A DNA stretch of 64,000 bases from Arthrobacter sp. zg-Y238 (GCF_024385525.1 NZ_JANFLU010000010.1:62001-126000); one strand, 5' to 3'; positions 46,046 through 55,811 are shown, numbered from the stretch's first letter. Translations and numbers: made by a program. The notes: generated by a model not told the origin, from the sequence alone.

Positions 46046-48592
46046 ATGGACATGAAACTTCTTGAGCAGCTTGCCTCCGGCCCGTCCAGCACCCGCACCA
46101 TCGACCCCGACGAGACCTACACGTCCTTCCTGGAGTGGGTGGAGAGCCGGGGAATGTCGCTGTACCCGGCGCAGGATGAGGCAGTAATGGAGCTGGTGAC
46201 GGGGAACAACGTCATCCTGGCCACCCCCACCGGGTCCGGCAAGTCCATGGTGGCGATTGCTGCGCATTTCCACGCCATGGCGCACGATGAGCGCAGCTAC
46301 TACACCGCCCCCATCAAGGCCCTGGTGTCGGAGAAGTTCTTCGCGCTGTGCGAGATCTTCGGCGCCGAGAACGTCGGCATGGTCACCGGTGACTCCTCGG
46401 TGAACAAGGACGCCCCGATCATCTGCTGCACCGCGGAGATCCTGGCCAACATTGCCCTGCGCGAAGGCCCCGACGCCGACCTGGGCACCGTCATCATGGA
46501 TGAGTTCCACTTCTACTCGGACCCGCAGCGCGGCTGGGCCTGGCAGGTTCCGCTGCTGGAACTGCCGCAGGCGCAGTTCCTGCTGATGTCCGCCACGCTG
46601 GGCGACATGACCCGGATCGCGAATGAACTCAGTGAACTCACCAACCGGGACACCGTCACGGTGTCTTCCGTGCAGCGGCCCATCCCCCTGCATTACTACT
46701 ATGTGGAGACCCCGGTCCAGGAATCCCTCGAGGAGCTGCTGGCCACCAAGCAGGTCCCGGTCTACGTGGTGCACTTTTCCCAGATTGAAGCCATTGACCG
46801 GGCCCAGGCCCTGATGAGCATCAATGTCTGCACCCGTGAGGAAAAGGACCGGATCGCCGAGCTGATTGCCGGCTTCCGGTTCGCCCCGGGCTTCGGCAAG
46901 ACGCTGAACCGGCTGGTCCGGCACGGCATCGGCGTGCACCACGCCGGCATGCTGCCCAAGTACCGCCGCCTGGTGGAGCAGCTGGCGCAGGCCGGCCTGC
47001 TGAAGGTCATCTGCGGCACCGACACCCTGGGCGTCGGCATCAATGTGCCCATCCGCACCGTGCTGATCACCGCCCTGTCCAAGTACGACGGCACCCGCAC
47101 CCGGCCCCTGAAGGTCCGTGAGTTCCACCAGATCGCCGGACGCGCCGGGCGGGCCGGCTACGACACGGCCGGCACCGTCGTCGTACAGGCACCGGAACAC
47201 GTGATCGAAAACGTCAAGGCCATGGCCAAGGCGCAGGCGAAGTTCGGCGACGACCAGAAGAAGCTGCGCCAGGTGGTGAAGAAGAAACCGCAGGCCGGTT
47301 TCGTGTCCTGGGGCAAGCCCACCTTCGAGAAGCTCGTGGACGGCACCCCGGAGCCGCTGACCTCCAGCTTCAACATCACCCACTCCATGCTGCTGAACCT
47401 GCTGGAGCGTCCGGGCGATCCGTTCACTGCGGCCAAAAAGCTGCTCACCAACAACCATGAGACCCGGTCCTCGCAGCTGGCCCTGATGAAGAAGGCCCTG
47501 AGCATCTACCGGGAACTGAAGACCGCCGGCATTGTCGAGGTGCTGCCCGAGCCCGACGCCGACGGCCGCACCGTCCGCCTGAAGGTGCACCTGCAGCCGA
47601 ACTTCGCCCTCAACCAGCCGTTGTCCCCGTTTGCCATGGCCTCCCTGGAGATCCTGGATCCGGAGAGCCCGTCCTACGCCCTGGACGTGGTGTCCGTGAT
47701 CGAGGCGATCATGGAAAAGCCGCGGCAGGTCCTCTCCGCCCAGGAGAAGAAGGCCCGCGGCGAGGCGATCGCCGCCATGAAGTCCCAGGGCATCGAGTAC
47801 GACGAGCGCATGGCCCTGCTCGAGGAAGTCACCTATCCGCAGCCGCTGGCCGAGCTCCTGGAGCAGTCCTTCGAGGTGTACCGGTCCGGTGCCCCCTGGC
47901 TGGGCGAGTTCGAGCTCAGCCCCAAGTCGATTGTCCGCGACATGTACGAGCGGGCCATGAGCTTCGGCGAATACGTGCAGTTCTACTCGCTGGCCCGTTC
48001 CGAAGGCGTGCTGCTGCGCTACCTCTCGGACACCTACAAGGCCCTGCTGCACACCGTCCCGCCGGAACGGCTGCGCGAAGACCTGGAAGACATCATCGAG
48101 TGGCTGGGCGAACTGGTCCGCCAGACCGATTCCTCGCTGCTGGACGAATGGGAAGAGCTGACCAACGGCATCAACCCCGATGCGTCGGACGAACCGGTGC
48201 TGCCCCCGGTGCCGGACCGGCTGACCGCCAACGTGCGCGCCTTCCGGGTCATGGTGCGCAACGAGATGTTCTCCCGGGTGAAGCTCTTTGCCGACGAGGA
48301 CGACCGCGCCCTGGGCGAGCTCGACGGCGACGCCGGCTGGGACGCCGACCGCTGGGCAGAGGTCCTGGACGCGTACTTCGAGGAACACGAGGACATTGAC
48401 GACGGCCCCGACGGCCGCGGCCCGAACCTGCTGATCATCAAGGAACTGCCCGGCAAATGGGAAGTCCGGCAGATTTTCAAGGACCCGGCCAACCACCTGG
48501 ACTGGGGCATCACCGCGGAAGTGGACCTGGCCGCGTCGGACGAGGCCGGCAGCCCCGTCATCAAGGTGATCACCGCCGGACGGCTGGATTAG
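46046..48592 (+). CDS. Ski2-like DEAD/H-box helicase with C-terminal DUF3516
   Basis: This 848-residue protein is a superfamily 2 nucleic-acid helicase. The N-terminal ATPase half has Walker A ATPTGSGKSMVAIAA near residue 55, the DEFH box in VIMDEFHFYSDPQ near 153, SAT in LLMSATLGDM, a conserved GIGVHHAGMLPKYR and the motif VI HQIAGRAGRAGYD near 362. The remaining 400 residues hold DUF3516, common in actinobacterial proteins of this class, with a conserved YERAMSFGEYVQFYSLARSE stretch. Its role (RNA or DNA) is not established. It is followed by an acetyltransferase after 10 bp. Confidence 0.92.
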   Translation: MDMKLLEQLASGPSSTRTIDPDETYTSFLEWVESRGMSLYPAQDEAVMELVTGNNVILATPTGSGKSMVAIAAHFHAMAHDERSYYTAPIKALVSEKFFALCEIFGAENVGMVTGDSSVNKDAPIICCTAEILANIALREGPDADLGTVIMDEFHFYSDPQRGWAWQVPLLELPQAQFLLMSATLGDMTRIANELSELTNRDTVTVSSVQRPIPLHYYYVETPVQESLEELLATKQVPVYVVHFSQIEAIDRAQALMSINVCTREEKDRIAELIAGFRFAPGFGKTLNRLVRHGIGVHHAGMLPKYRRLVEQLAQAGLLKVICGTDTLGVGINVPIRTVLITALSKYDGTRTRPLKVREFHQIAGRAGRAGYDTAGTVVVQAPEHVIENVKAMAKAQAKFGDDQKKLRQVVKKKPQAGFVSWGKPTFEKLVDGTPEPLTSSFNITHSMLLNLLERPGDPFTAAKKLLTNNHETRSSQLALMKKALSIYRELKTAGIVEVLPEPDADGRTVRLKVHLQPNFALNQPLSPFAMASLEILDPESPSYALDVVSVIEAIMEKPRQVLSAQEKKARGEAIAAMKSQGIEYDERMALLEEVTYPQPLAELLEQSFEVYRSGAPWLGEFELSPKSIVRDMYERAMSFGEYVQFYSLARSEGVLLRYLSDTYKALLHTVPPERLREDLEDIIEWLGELVRQTDSSLLDEWEELTNGINPDASDEPVLPPVPDRLTANVRAFRVMVRNEMFSRVKLFADEDDRALGELDGDAGWDADRWAEVLDAYFEEHEDIDDGPDGRGPNLLIIKELPGKWEVRQIFKDPANHLDWGITAEVDLAASDEAGSPVIKVITAGRLD

Positions 48593-48602
48593 GCTGGGCA
48601 GC

Positions 48603-49091
48603 ATGCAGATCCGTCCCGCACGCCGGGAAGACGTCCCCGTCATCCTCGAGCTGATCCATGACCTGGCCATCTACGAAAAAGAGCCGCACGCGGTGAAGAA
48701 CACCGTTCAGGCGCTGGAAGCTAACCTCTTCGGCGAGCATCCGGCCATCTTCGCCCATGTGGCGGTGGACCGGGGCGCGGTGCAGGGCTTCGCTCTCTGG
48801 TTCCTGAACTACTCCACTTGGGAGGGTGTGCACGGCATCTACCTCGAGGACCTCTACGTCCGGCCCGAAGCGCGGGCCAGGGGTATCGGGAAGGCGCTGC
48901 TGCGCACGCTGGCGGAGACCGCCGTCGAGCGCGGCTACGCCCGGGTCGAGTGGTGCGTGCTGAACTGGAACGAGCCCTCCATCGGCTTCTACAAATCCCT
49001 GGGTGCCGTCCCGCAGGATGACTGGACCACCTTCCGGCTCACCGGCGACGCGCTGGCCTCCTTCGGCGCCTCCCCGGAGGCGGCGAAGTGA
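48603..49091 (+). CDS. GNAT acetyltransferase, SAT/diamine acetyltransferase-like
   Basis: A 162-residue GNAT-fold N-acetyltransferase. Acetyl-CoA-binding motif A is DLYVRPEARARGIGKALLRT near residues 84-103, and the EWCVLNWNEPSIGFYKSLGA motif B is near 120-139. The start MQIRPARREDVPVILELI and the LEDLYVRPE block resemble spermidine/spermine N1-acetyltransferase-like proteins, so a polyamine or diamine substrate is possible, not proven. It overlaps the downstream peptidase by four bases. Confidence 0.9.
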   Translation: MQIRPARREDVPVILELIHDLAIYEKEPHAVKNTVQALEANLFGEHPAIFAHVAVDRGAVQGFALWFLNYSTWEGVHGIYLEDLYVRPEARARGIGKALLRTLAETAVERGYARVEWCVLNWNEPSIGFYKSLGAVPQDDWTTFRLTGDALASFGASPEAAK

Positions 49092-50404
49092 CGGCGGCCG
49101 TTCCGCACACGGCGTCGCGCACGTACCCGGTGCGCGGGATGAACGTGACGGACCACTGGTTCACGGTGCCGCTGGACCACGCGGTTCCGGACGGGGAGAC
49201 CATTACCGTCTTTGCCCGCGAATACGTCGACGCCGAACTGCCCGCCGCCGAAGCGCAGGAGCTGCCGTGGCTGCTGTACCTGCAGGGCGGTCCGGGAGGC
49301 AAGGGCAACCGGCTGCTGCAGTTCGGCGGCTGGACGAAGGCCGCTTCCAAGCACTTCCGGATCCTGATGCTGGACCAGCGCGGGACCGGGCTCTCCACTC
49401 CGGCGGACCGGCAGACCCTGCCGCTGCGCGGAGACGCCGCGGCGCAGGCCGAGTACCTCACCCGTTTCCGGGCCGATTCCATCGTCGCGGACGCCGAGCT
49501 CATCCGGCAGGCGCTCGGCTCGGGTCCCTGGAGTACCTACGGGCAGAGCTACGGCGGCTTCTGCACCCTGAGCTATCTGTCCTTCGCGCCCCAGGGGCTG
49601 CGCGAATGCCTCATCACCGGCGGGCTGGCACCCCTGACTGGTCCTGCGGACCGGGTCTACGAGGCAACCTTCCGGCGGGTGGCCGCACGCAACGCCGAGT
49701 ACTTCTCCCGCTACCCCGAGGACCGGGAAACCACTACGCGGATTGCCCGGCACCTCGAGTCCGTCCCGGAGTTCCTGCCCTCCGGGGAACGGCTGAGCGT
49801 ACGGCGTTTCCAGATGGCCGGCTCCTATCTGGGCGGCAACACGCGGGTAGACGGCCTGCATTACCTGCTGCAGGAAGCCTTCATTCCCACCCCGGCCGGG
49901 GAACGCCTCTCCGACACCTTCCTGGAGACCGTCCACGGGCTGGTCAGCCGGGCGGCGAATCCGCTGTACGCGGTGATGCACGAGTCCATCTACGGCCACG
50001 GCGAAGCCACCAACTGGGCTGCGGAGCGCGTGCTGAAGTCCTTCCCCGAGTTCGAGCCCACGGCACCCGAGCCGCTCTTCACCGGTGAGATGGTCTACCC
50101 CTGGTACTTCGACGAGGACCCGGCACTGGTCCCGCTTCGCGACACAGCAGAATTGCTGGCCCGGAAGTCCGACTGGGACCCCCTCTACGACACCGGCCAA
50201 CTGGCCCGGAACACCGTGCCCGTGGCCGCCGCCGTCTACACGGACGACATTTACGTGGACCGGGACCTCTCCCTGGAGACTGCCGGTGCCGTGAAGGGAC
50301 TTCAGGCCTGGGAAACCGCGGATTTCCACCATGACGGCATTGCGGACGACGGCGAGGCCATCTTCAACCGCCTGCTGGACATGGTCCGCGGCCAGGACGC
50401 ATAG
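49088..50404 (+). CDS. Alpha/beta hydrolase, proline iminopeptidase-like (S33)
   Basis: A 438-residue alpha/beta hydrolase. The oxyanion-hole element is LQGGPGGKG near residue 66, followed by LDQRGTGLSTP near 95 and the nucleophile elbow YGQSYGGF (serine near 153). The catalytic acid and histidine are expected in the C-terminal third, where FHHDGIADDG contains a good histidine candidate. The family S33 removes N-terminal proline, but other substrates are common. It is the last gene of the helicase-acetyltransferase-hydrolase run and is followed by a perfect palindromic terminator. Confidence 0.9.
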   Translation: MTAAVPHTASRTYPVRGMNVTDHWFTVPLDHAVPDGETITVFAREYVDAELPAAEAQELPWLLYLQGGPGGKGNRLLQFGGWTKAASKHFRILMLDQRGTGLSTPADRQTLPLRGDAAAQAEYLTRFRADSIVADAELIRQALGSGPWSTYGQSYGGFCTLSYLSFAPQGLRECLITGGLAPLTGPADRVYEATFRRVAARNAEYFSRYPEDRETTTRIARHLESVPEFLPSGERLSVRRFQMAGSYLGGNTRVDGLHYLLQEAFIPTPAGERLSDTFLETVHGLVSRAANPLYAVMHESIYGHGEATNWAAERVLKSFPEFEPTAPEPLFTGEMVYPWYFDEDPALVPLRDTAELLARKSDWDPLYDTGQLARNTVPVAAAVYTDDIYVDRDLSLETAGAVKGLQAWETADFHHDGIADDGEAIFNRLLDMVRGQDA

Positions 50405-50408
50405 GGTC

Positions 50409-50460
50409 GACCAACAAAAGGAAGGTCCCCGGTATACCGGGGACCTTCCTTTTGTTGGTC
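50409..50460. terminator. Perfect 52-bp palindrome, bidirectional terminator
   Basis: The 26-bp left arm, running from GACCAACAAAAGG to CCGGTA, is followed directly by its exact reverse complement, with no unpaired loop base at the DNA level. It contains AAAAGG and CCTTTT tracts that give U-rich 3' ends in both directions. It separates the rightward S33 gene from the leftward small-protein gene. A 26-bp perfect arm is long for a terminator. Confidence 0.9.
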
Positions 50461-50470
50461 TTAGGGGCCG

Positions 50471-50650
50471 CTAGAGCGGACGGTCAGCGAGTTTCCGGAC
50501 CCATTCCGGGGTGGGCTTGCCGAGCTTGCGGTCGGTGGTGAGGCGGAGCCGTGCGGCCCGGATCTGCACCCGTTCGCGGTCTCGATCTCGTTCAGGCTGG
50601 TCGGCGGGAGCCTTAGAACCGCGTGCCAGCGGCAGTGCTGCTGTTGTCAT
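50471..50650 (-). CDS. Small basic protein, unknown function (59 residues)
   Basis: The peptide starts MTTAALPLARGSKAPADQ and ends TPEWVRKLADRPL, with a middle rich in Arg, Asp and Glu (ERDRDRERVQIRAARLRL). It is highly charged, likely helical and soluble. The start was set at the ATG at 50650, which overlaps the upstream gene by 38 bp; a ribosome-binding sequence is not evident. The overlap and strand suggest coexpression with the membrane protein before it. I do not recognise a family. Confidence 0.5.
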   Translation of the reverse strand: MTTAALPLARGSKAPADQPERDRDRERVQIRAARLRLTTDRKLGKPTPEWVRKLADRPL

Positions 50651-51092
50651 CGTCAGCCTCCTCCGTTCCGGGTGCGCTCGTGATGTTTTCATTCTGGCTC
50701 ATATCGCCGGTCGAGTCCACTATCGCCGTCAGCGGGCGTGCCCACGCAATGCTGATGATAGCCGCTTCCTCGGTTCCGGCAAGGTCGCTCTGGGCCAGCA
50801 GGTCCAGGACGCCCAGTCCCGTCTCCTGCCGCCGGGGATCATCCGACAGGGAAGCTTCGATGGCCCACTGGGCGCGGGTCCACCATTCCGAGCGTTGATC
50901 CGCCTTCCGGCGCTGCTCCAGTGTCTTCCAGCCGATAAAGAAGGTCAGGGCGCCGGCGAGCAGGACCGCCAGCGGGCCAAGGGCAGCGAGGATTTCCCAC
51001 CATGGTGCACTGTCGACGGAAAGAGCCGGAGCAGCATCCGGCAGCACCTCCGGCGGTACATCCGGAAGCGGGGAAGGCAGCGTCAAGAACAT
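50613..51092 (-). CDS. Small single-helix membrane protein, unknown function
   Basis: A 159-residue protein. After a Pro-rich N-terminus it has one strong hydrophobic segment (about residues 34-52: ILAALGPLAVLLAGALTFF). A charged helix follows (GWKTLEQRRKADQRSEWWTR), then a soluble region with NENITSAPGTEEADDDNSS near the end. The pattern fits a protein anchored by its N-terminus with the rest in the cytoplasm. I do not recognise a family. Its stop lies inside the next small gene, with uvrB 53 bp away on the same strand upstream. Confidence 0.6.
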   Translation of the reverse strand: MFLTLPSPLPDVPPEVLPDAAPALSVDSAPWWEILAALGPLAVLLAGALTFFIGWKTLEQRRKADQRSEWWTRAQWAIEASLSDDPRRQETGLGVLDLLAQSDLAGTEEAAIISIAWARPLTAIVDSTGDMSQNENITSAPGTEEADDDNSSTAAGTRF

Positions 51093-51145
51093 ACCGCCAG
51101 CCTATCCGCCGCCTCTGACACCGCAGGGACCCGGGCAGCGCCCGC

Positions 51146-53224
51146 CTAGGCGTGCCCGGCGGCCTGCATCTGCCGCAGTTCCTTCTTCAGGTCCCCCACC
51201 TCGTCGCGCAGCCGGGCGGCCAATTCGAACTGCAGCTCGGCCGCAGCGGCATGCATCTGCTCGGTCATGGACGCGATCAGGCTGGTGAGGTCCTCGGCGG
51301 GAGCAGCTGCTAGACCGTCCTTCCGGACCCCCTTGCCCTTGCCCTTCGTCTTCTGCTTGGCCGCCTCCGCCAGGAGAGCCTTGGTGTCGGCGTCCTCGCG
51401 GGCCAGCTGGTCCGTGATGTCCGCGATCTTCTTGCGCAGCGGCTGCGGGTCCACGCCGTGCTTCTTGTTGTACGCCACCTGGATCTCGCGGCGGCGGTTG
51501 GTCTCGTCGATGGCCTTGGCCATGGAGTCGGTAATCCGGTCCGCGTACATGTGCACCTCACCCGAGACGTTACGGGCGGCACGGCCGATGGTCTGGATCA
51601 GCGAGGTGGAGGAACGCAGGAAGCCTTCCTTGTCGGCGTCGAGGATGCTGACCAGGGATACCTCGGGAAGGTCGAGGCCTTCCCGGAGCAGGTTAATGCC
51701 GACCAGCACGTCGAAGGTGCCCATCCGCAGTTCGCGGAGCAGCTCCACGCGGCGCAGCGTGTCGACGTCGGAGTGCAGGTATTCCACCTTGACCCCGTGC
51801 TCCAGCAGATAGCCGGTCAGGTCCTCTGCCATCCGCTTGGTCAGGGTGGTCACCAGGACGCGTTCATCCCGTTCGGTACGGGTGCGGATCTCGCCGAGAA
51901 GGTCATCGATCTGGCCCTTGCTGGGCTTCACCACCACCTGCGGGTCCACCAGGCCGGTGGGCCGGATGATCTGTTCCACGTAGCCGTCCGCCTTGGACAG
52001 TTCGTACTTGCCGGGGGTGGCGGACATGTACACGGTCTGGCCGATCCGCTCCAGGAACTCGTCCCATTTGAGCGGGCGGTTGTCCATGGCCGAGGGCAGC
52101 CGGAAGCCGTGGTCCACCAGGGTGCGCTTGCGGGACATGTCGCCTTCGTACATGGCACCGATCTGCGGAATGGTGACGTGGGATTCGTCCACCACCAGCA
52201 GGAAATCATCCGGGAAGTAGTCCAGCAGGCAGTGCGGGGCGGTACCCGGGCCGCGGCCGTCGATGTGCCGCGAATAGTTCTCGATGCCGTTGCAGAAGCC
52301 CATCTGCTGCATCATTTCGAGGTCATAGGTGGTGCGCATCCGCAGCCGCTGGGCTTCCACCAGCTTGTTCTGCGATTCCAGTTCCTTCAGCCGCACCTGG
52401 AGCTCGTCCTCGATCTGGCGGATGGCCCGGTGCATCCGGTCCTCGCCGGCCACGTAGTGCGACGCCGGGAAAACGTACATCTCCGTCTCTTCATGGATGA
52501 CGTCGCCGGTCAGCGGATGAAGGGTGTAGATGTTCTCGATCTCGTCGCCGAAGAATTCAACGCGGATCGCGTTCTCTTCGTACATCGGGATGATTTCCAC
52601 GGTGTCGCCGCGGACGCGGAAGGTGCCGCGGTGGAAGTCCATGTCATTGCGGACGTACTGCATGGCTACGAAGCGGCGCAGCAGGTCATCGCGGTTCATC
52701 TGCTGGCCCCGGCGCAGGGTCACCATTGCCTCGATGTACTCTTCCGGGGTGCCCAGGCCGTAGATGCAGGACACGGTGGCCACCACGATGACGTCGCGCC
52801 GGGTCAGCAGGGCGTTGGTGGCCGAGTGGCGCAGGCGTTCGACTTCCTCATTGATCGAGGAGTCCTTCTCGATGAAGGTATCCGTCTGCGGCACATAGGC
52901 TTCGGGCTGGTAGTAGTCGTAGTAGGAGACGAAGTACTCCACCGCGTTGTTGGGCAGCAGCTCACGGAACTCGTTGGCCAGCTGGGCGGCCAGCGTCTTG
53001 TTCTGCACCATTACCAGCGTGGGCCGCTGCACCTGCTCCACCAGCCAGGCCGCCGTCGCGCTCTTACCGGTACCGGTGGCACCGAGCAGCACAACGTCCT
53101 TCTCGCCGGCATTGATCCGCTCGGCCAGTTCCTTGATGGCGGTGGGCTGGTCACCGGCGGGCTTGTAGTCACTGATGACCTCAAACGGTGCCACGACTCT
53201 CTTGATGTCCTGCGCAAGACTCAT
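51146..53224 (-). CDS. uvrB: UvrB, excinuclease ABC subunit B
   Basis: UvrB is the helicase-like damage-verification subunit of nucleotide-excision repair. The 692-residue protein has Walker [15 protein letters not shown] near residue 45, the beta-hairpin region with [20 protein letters not shown] near 100, motif [13 protein letters not shown] near 547 and a C-terminal UVR motif [20 protein letters not shown] for contact with UvrC. No SOS box is visible in the 57-bp gap upstream, unlike uvrA. Confidence 0.97.
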   Translation of the reverse strand: MSLAQDIKRVVAPFEVISDYKPAGDQPTAIKELAERINAGEKDVVLLGATGTGKSATAAWLVEQVQRPTLVMVQNKTLAAQLANEFRELLPNNAVEYFVSYYDYYQPEAYVPQTDTFIEKDSSINEEVERLRHSATNALLTRRDVIVVATVSCIYGLGTPEEYIEAMVTLRRGQQMNRDDLLRRFVAMQYVRNDMDFHRGTFRVRGDTVEIIPMYEENAIRVEFFGDEIENIYTLHPLTGDVIHEETEMYVFPASHYVAGEDRMHRAIRQIEDELQVRLKELESQNKLVEAQRLRMRTTYDLEMMQQMGFCNGIENYSRHIDGRGPGTAPHCLLDYFPDDFLLVVDESHVTIPQIGAMYEGDMSRKRTLVDHGFRLPSAMDNRPLKWDEFLERIGQTVYMSATPGKYELSKADGYVEQIIRPTGLVDPQVVVKPSKGQIDDLLGEIRTRTERDERVLVTTLTKRMAEDLTGYLLEHGVKVEYLHSDVDTLRRVELLRELRMGTFDVLVGINLLREGLDLPEVSLVSILDADKEGFLRSSTSLIQTIGRAARNVSGEVHMYADRITDSMAKAIDETNRRREIQVAYNKKHGVDPQPLRKKIADITDQLAREDADTKALLAEAAKQKTKGKGKGVRKDGLAAAPAEDLTSLIASMTEQMHAAAAELQFELAARLRDEVGDLKKELRQMQAAGHA

Positions 53225-53281
53225 GCCTATAAAACTACTCCGCTATGCGGACAGCCGTGGTCCGCTTTGCTAGGGGCTGAA

Positions 53282-53902
53282 CTAGCGTCCAGTCCGGCTC
53301 CGCGCCTCGTTCAGCGGCACCAGCCGGGTCTCCCACAGCCGGCGTACGGCGGCCACCAGTTCCTCGGGCGTGCCGGTGTTGTGCAGGACGACGTCGGCCG
53401 CCTCCGCCCGCTGTTCGGGAGTTGCCTGCGCCGCGATGCGGGCGCGTGCGGCCTCGGGATCCATCCCCCGCATCCGGACCATGCGGTCCAGCCGGACATC
53501 CTCGGGTGCCTCGACCACGAGGACAAAATCGAAGTTCCCGGCCTGGCCGGTTTCCACCAGCAACGGGATGTCCTGGACCAGGATCCCGTCCGGCGGGGCC
53601 TCCGCCGCAAGCTGCGCTGCCCGCGCCCGGACCAGCGGATGGATGATGCCGTTCAGCACGGCACGGCGTTCCTCGTCGCCGAAGACTACTGCGGCCAGCG
53701 CCGGGCGGTCCAGCGAGCCGTCAGCGGCCAGGATCTGAGGGCCGAAGGCCTCGACGACGGCGGCCAGGCCTTCCGTGCCCGGCTCCACCACTTCACGGGC
53801 CAGGGCATCGGCGTCCACCAGCACGGCGCCGCACTGGACGAGGGTCCGCGCGACCAGGGATTTTCCGGCAGCAATCCCGCCGGTGAGTCCAACCTTGAGC
53901 AT
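53282..53902 (-). CDS. coaE: Dephospho-CoA kinase
   Basis: CoaE phosphorylates dephospho-CoA in the last step of coenzyme A synthesis. The 206-residue protein has Walker A GLTGGIAAGKSLVART (residues 6-21), DADALAREVVEPG near residue 31 and IIHPLVRARAAQL near 88, plus the VQDIPLLVETGQAGNFD block. Length is standard. It is 57 bp after uvrB on the same strand and divergent from the YigZ-like gene. Confidence 0.95.
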   Translation of the reverse strand: MLKVGLTGGIAAGKSLVARTLVQCGAVLVDADALAREVVEPGTEGLAAVVEAFGPQILAADGSLDRPALAAVVFGDEERRAVLNGIIHPLVRARAAQLAAEAPPDGILVQDIPLLVETGQAGNFDFVLVVEAPEDVRLDRMVRMRGMDPEAARARIAAQATPEQRAEAADVVLHNTGTPEELVAAVRRLWETRLVPLNEARSRTGR

Positions 53903-53953
53903 GCCCCCACCCTACCGCCGTCGCGGACCGGAACCGCCTACTAGACTGGAAGG

Positions 53954-54631
53954 GTGAGCGATATCGACGCGGCGGCGGGGCGCTACACCACCGTCGCCCG
54001 TGAACACCGCGCTGAACTTGAAATCCGACGCTCACGCTTCATCACCGTGCTGCGCCGCACCGAAACCGAAGAGCAGGCGCGCGCCCTGGTGGCGGACCTG
54101 CGCCGCGAGTTCCACGACGCCCGGCACCACTGCAGCGCCTTCGTGCTGGGCCCCGGGCGCGAGGTCCAACGCTCCAGCGACGACGGCGAACCGTCCGGCA
54201 CCGCCGGCATCCCGATGCTGGAAGCGCTCACCAAACGGGAGACCTTCAACGGAGCGACCGACCTCAGCGACATCACCGCCGTGACCGTCCGCTACTTCGG
54301 CGGGATCCTGCTCGGAGCGGGCGGGCTGGTGCGTGCCTACTCCGAGTCCGTCTCCTCGGCCCTCGACACCGCGCCCCTGCTGCGGCGCCGGCGGATGCAG
54401 CTTTACGGCATCCCGGCCGGGCACTCAGCGGCCGGACGGTTGGAAAACGACCTCCGGACCGCAGGCATCAGCGTGCTGGGCACCGATTATTCGGCCGCCG
54501 GTGCCTCCATCAACGTTGCCCTGCCGGACACCCCCGACGCCCTGGCTGCCTTCCATGCCAGGCTCGCTTCCCTGACCGCCGGAGCCTCCGAACCGGTCCC
54601 CCTCGGAACAGAATGGATCGACCGTGACTGA
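53954..54631 (+). CDS. YigZ/IMPACT family protein
   Basis: A 225-residue protein of the YigZ/IMPACT family. The N-terminal UPF0029 domain has ELEIRRSRFITVLRRTETEEQA, the HHCSAFVLG motif and DDGEPSGTAGIPMLEAL, and continues to YFGGILLGAGGLVRAYS. Family members interact with ribosomes or translation factors in other organisms; the bacterial role is not settled. It starts at GTG 53954. It overlaps the methyltransferase gene by eight bases. Confidence 0.9.
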   Translation: MSDIDAAAGRYTTVAREHRAELEIRRSRFITVLRRTETEEQARALVADLRREFHDARHHCSAFVLGPGREVQRSSDDGEPSGTAGIPMLEALTKRETFNGATDLSDITAVTVRYFGGILLGAGGLVRAYSESVSSALDTAPLLRRRRMQLYGIPAGHSAAGRLENDLRTAGISVLGTDYSAAGASINVALPDTPDALAAFHARLASLTAGASEPVPLGTEWIDRD

Positions 54632-55793
54632 CCCCGCACCGGGCCGGACCGACTTCGACTTTTCCCGCCTGCGCCGCAGGCCGGACGTCGAAGCCCCCAA
54701 CCTGCAGGCCTGGGACGCCGCCGACACCCTTCTGCTGGACACGGCCGCGCCGGACCTTTCCGCAGCAGCAAACCCGGACCAGCCCGGCGTCGTCGTCATC
54801 GGCGATTCCTACGGAGCGCTCACGCTCGCAGCCGCGGCCCGGCATGGACTGCGACGCCTGCGTGTCCACCAGGATCCGCTGAGCGGCGAACAGGCGCTTG
54901 ATGCCAACGCCGCGGACCTGGGGCTGCCGGACGTTTTCAGCCACCATGCCCTCGCCGCGCCGCTGGTCGAAGGCGCCCGCCTGGTGCTGCTGCGGCTCCC
55001 CCGCTCGCTGGCCGCCCTGGAAGAGATCGCTGCGCTGATCGCGGCCAACGCCGCACCGGATGTCACGGTCTACGCCGGCGGACGGGTCAAACACATGACC
55101 CCGGCCATGAACGAGGTCCTCGCCCGCTACTTCGGCTCCGTCACCGCCGGGCTCGGCCGGCAGAAATCCAGGGTCCTGACGGCGGCCTCGCCCCTTCCGC
55201 CGGAGCAGCTCCCGGAACCGGCCTTTCCGGTCTCCCAACGGCACGACGTCGGCCTGGCGCAGCCGCTGGAACTCTGGGCCTACGGCGCTGCGTTCGGCGG
55301 AACCGCACTGGATCCCGGCACCCGGTTCCTGCTGCCGCACCTGGCCCAGGCCCGCGCGGCCCGGCGCGCCGTGGACCTTGGCTGCGGGACCGGCACCATC
55401 GCCGCCTACCTCGCACTGACCCGGCCGGACCTCACGGTGCTGGCCACCGACCAGTCAGCCGCTGCTGCCGCCTCCGCCGCCCGCACCCTGGCCGCCAACG
55501 GCGTGGCGGACCGCGCCGTCGTCACCCGGGCCGATGCGCTGGGCCCGCTGCCGGACCGCTCGGAAGAACTGGTGGTCCTGAACCCGCCGTTCCACATCGG
55601 TGCCGCGGTACATGCCGGCATCGCGCTCAAGCTTTTTGCCGATGCCGGACGTGTCCTGCAGCCCGGCGGGGAGCTCTGGACCGTTTGGAACAGCCACCTG
55701 TTGTATAAGCCCGCCCTGACCAGGCTGGTCGGTCCCACCCGGGAAGTGGCCCGCAACCCCAAGTTCACGGTCACGGTCAGCACCCGGCGCTAA
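54624..55793 (+). CDS. RsmC/RlmG-type rRNA (guanine-N2) methyltransferase
   Basis: A 389-residue SAM-dependent methyltransferase with two tandem Rossmann-like halves. The N-terminal half lacks a SAM motif, as in RsmC and RlmG. The C-terminal half has the SAM motif DLGCGTG (251-257), an acidic VLATDQS and the catalytic NPPFH (320-324) for guanine N2 methylation. Whether 16S G1207 (RsmC) or 23S (RlmG) is the target cannot be told by eye. It overlaps the YigZ-like gene. A good terminator follows. Confidence 0.88.
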   Translation: MTDPAPGRTDFDFSRLRRRPDVEAPNLQAWDAADTLLLDTAAPDLSAAANPDQPGVVVIGDSYGALTLAAAARHGLRRLRVHQDPLSGEQALDANAADLGLPDVFSHHALAAPLVEGARLVLLRLPRSLAALEEIAALIAANAAPDVTVYAGGRVKHMTPAMNEVLARYFGSVTAGLGRQKSRVLTAASPLPPEQLPEPAFPVSQRHDVGLAQPLELWAYGAAFGGTALDPGTRFLLPHLAQARAARRAVDLGCGTGTIAAYLALTRPDLTVLATDQSAAAAASAARTLAANGVADRAVVTRADALGPLPDRSEELVVLNPPFHIGAAVHAGIALKLFADAGRVLQPGGELWTVWNSHLLYKPALTRLVGPTREVARNPKFTVTVSTRR

Positions 55794-55811
55794 CGCCGCA
55801 CCGCCGCACCC

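Noticed and set aside
45983-48670. Extension of the methyltransferase frame far upstream, over the helicase
   Set aside because: The upstream part is antisense to the helicase. The real product starts at the methionine of MKWDPEKY at 45982, the typical beginning of Tam.
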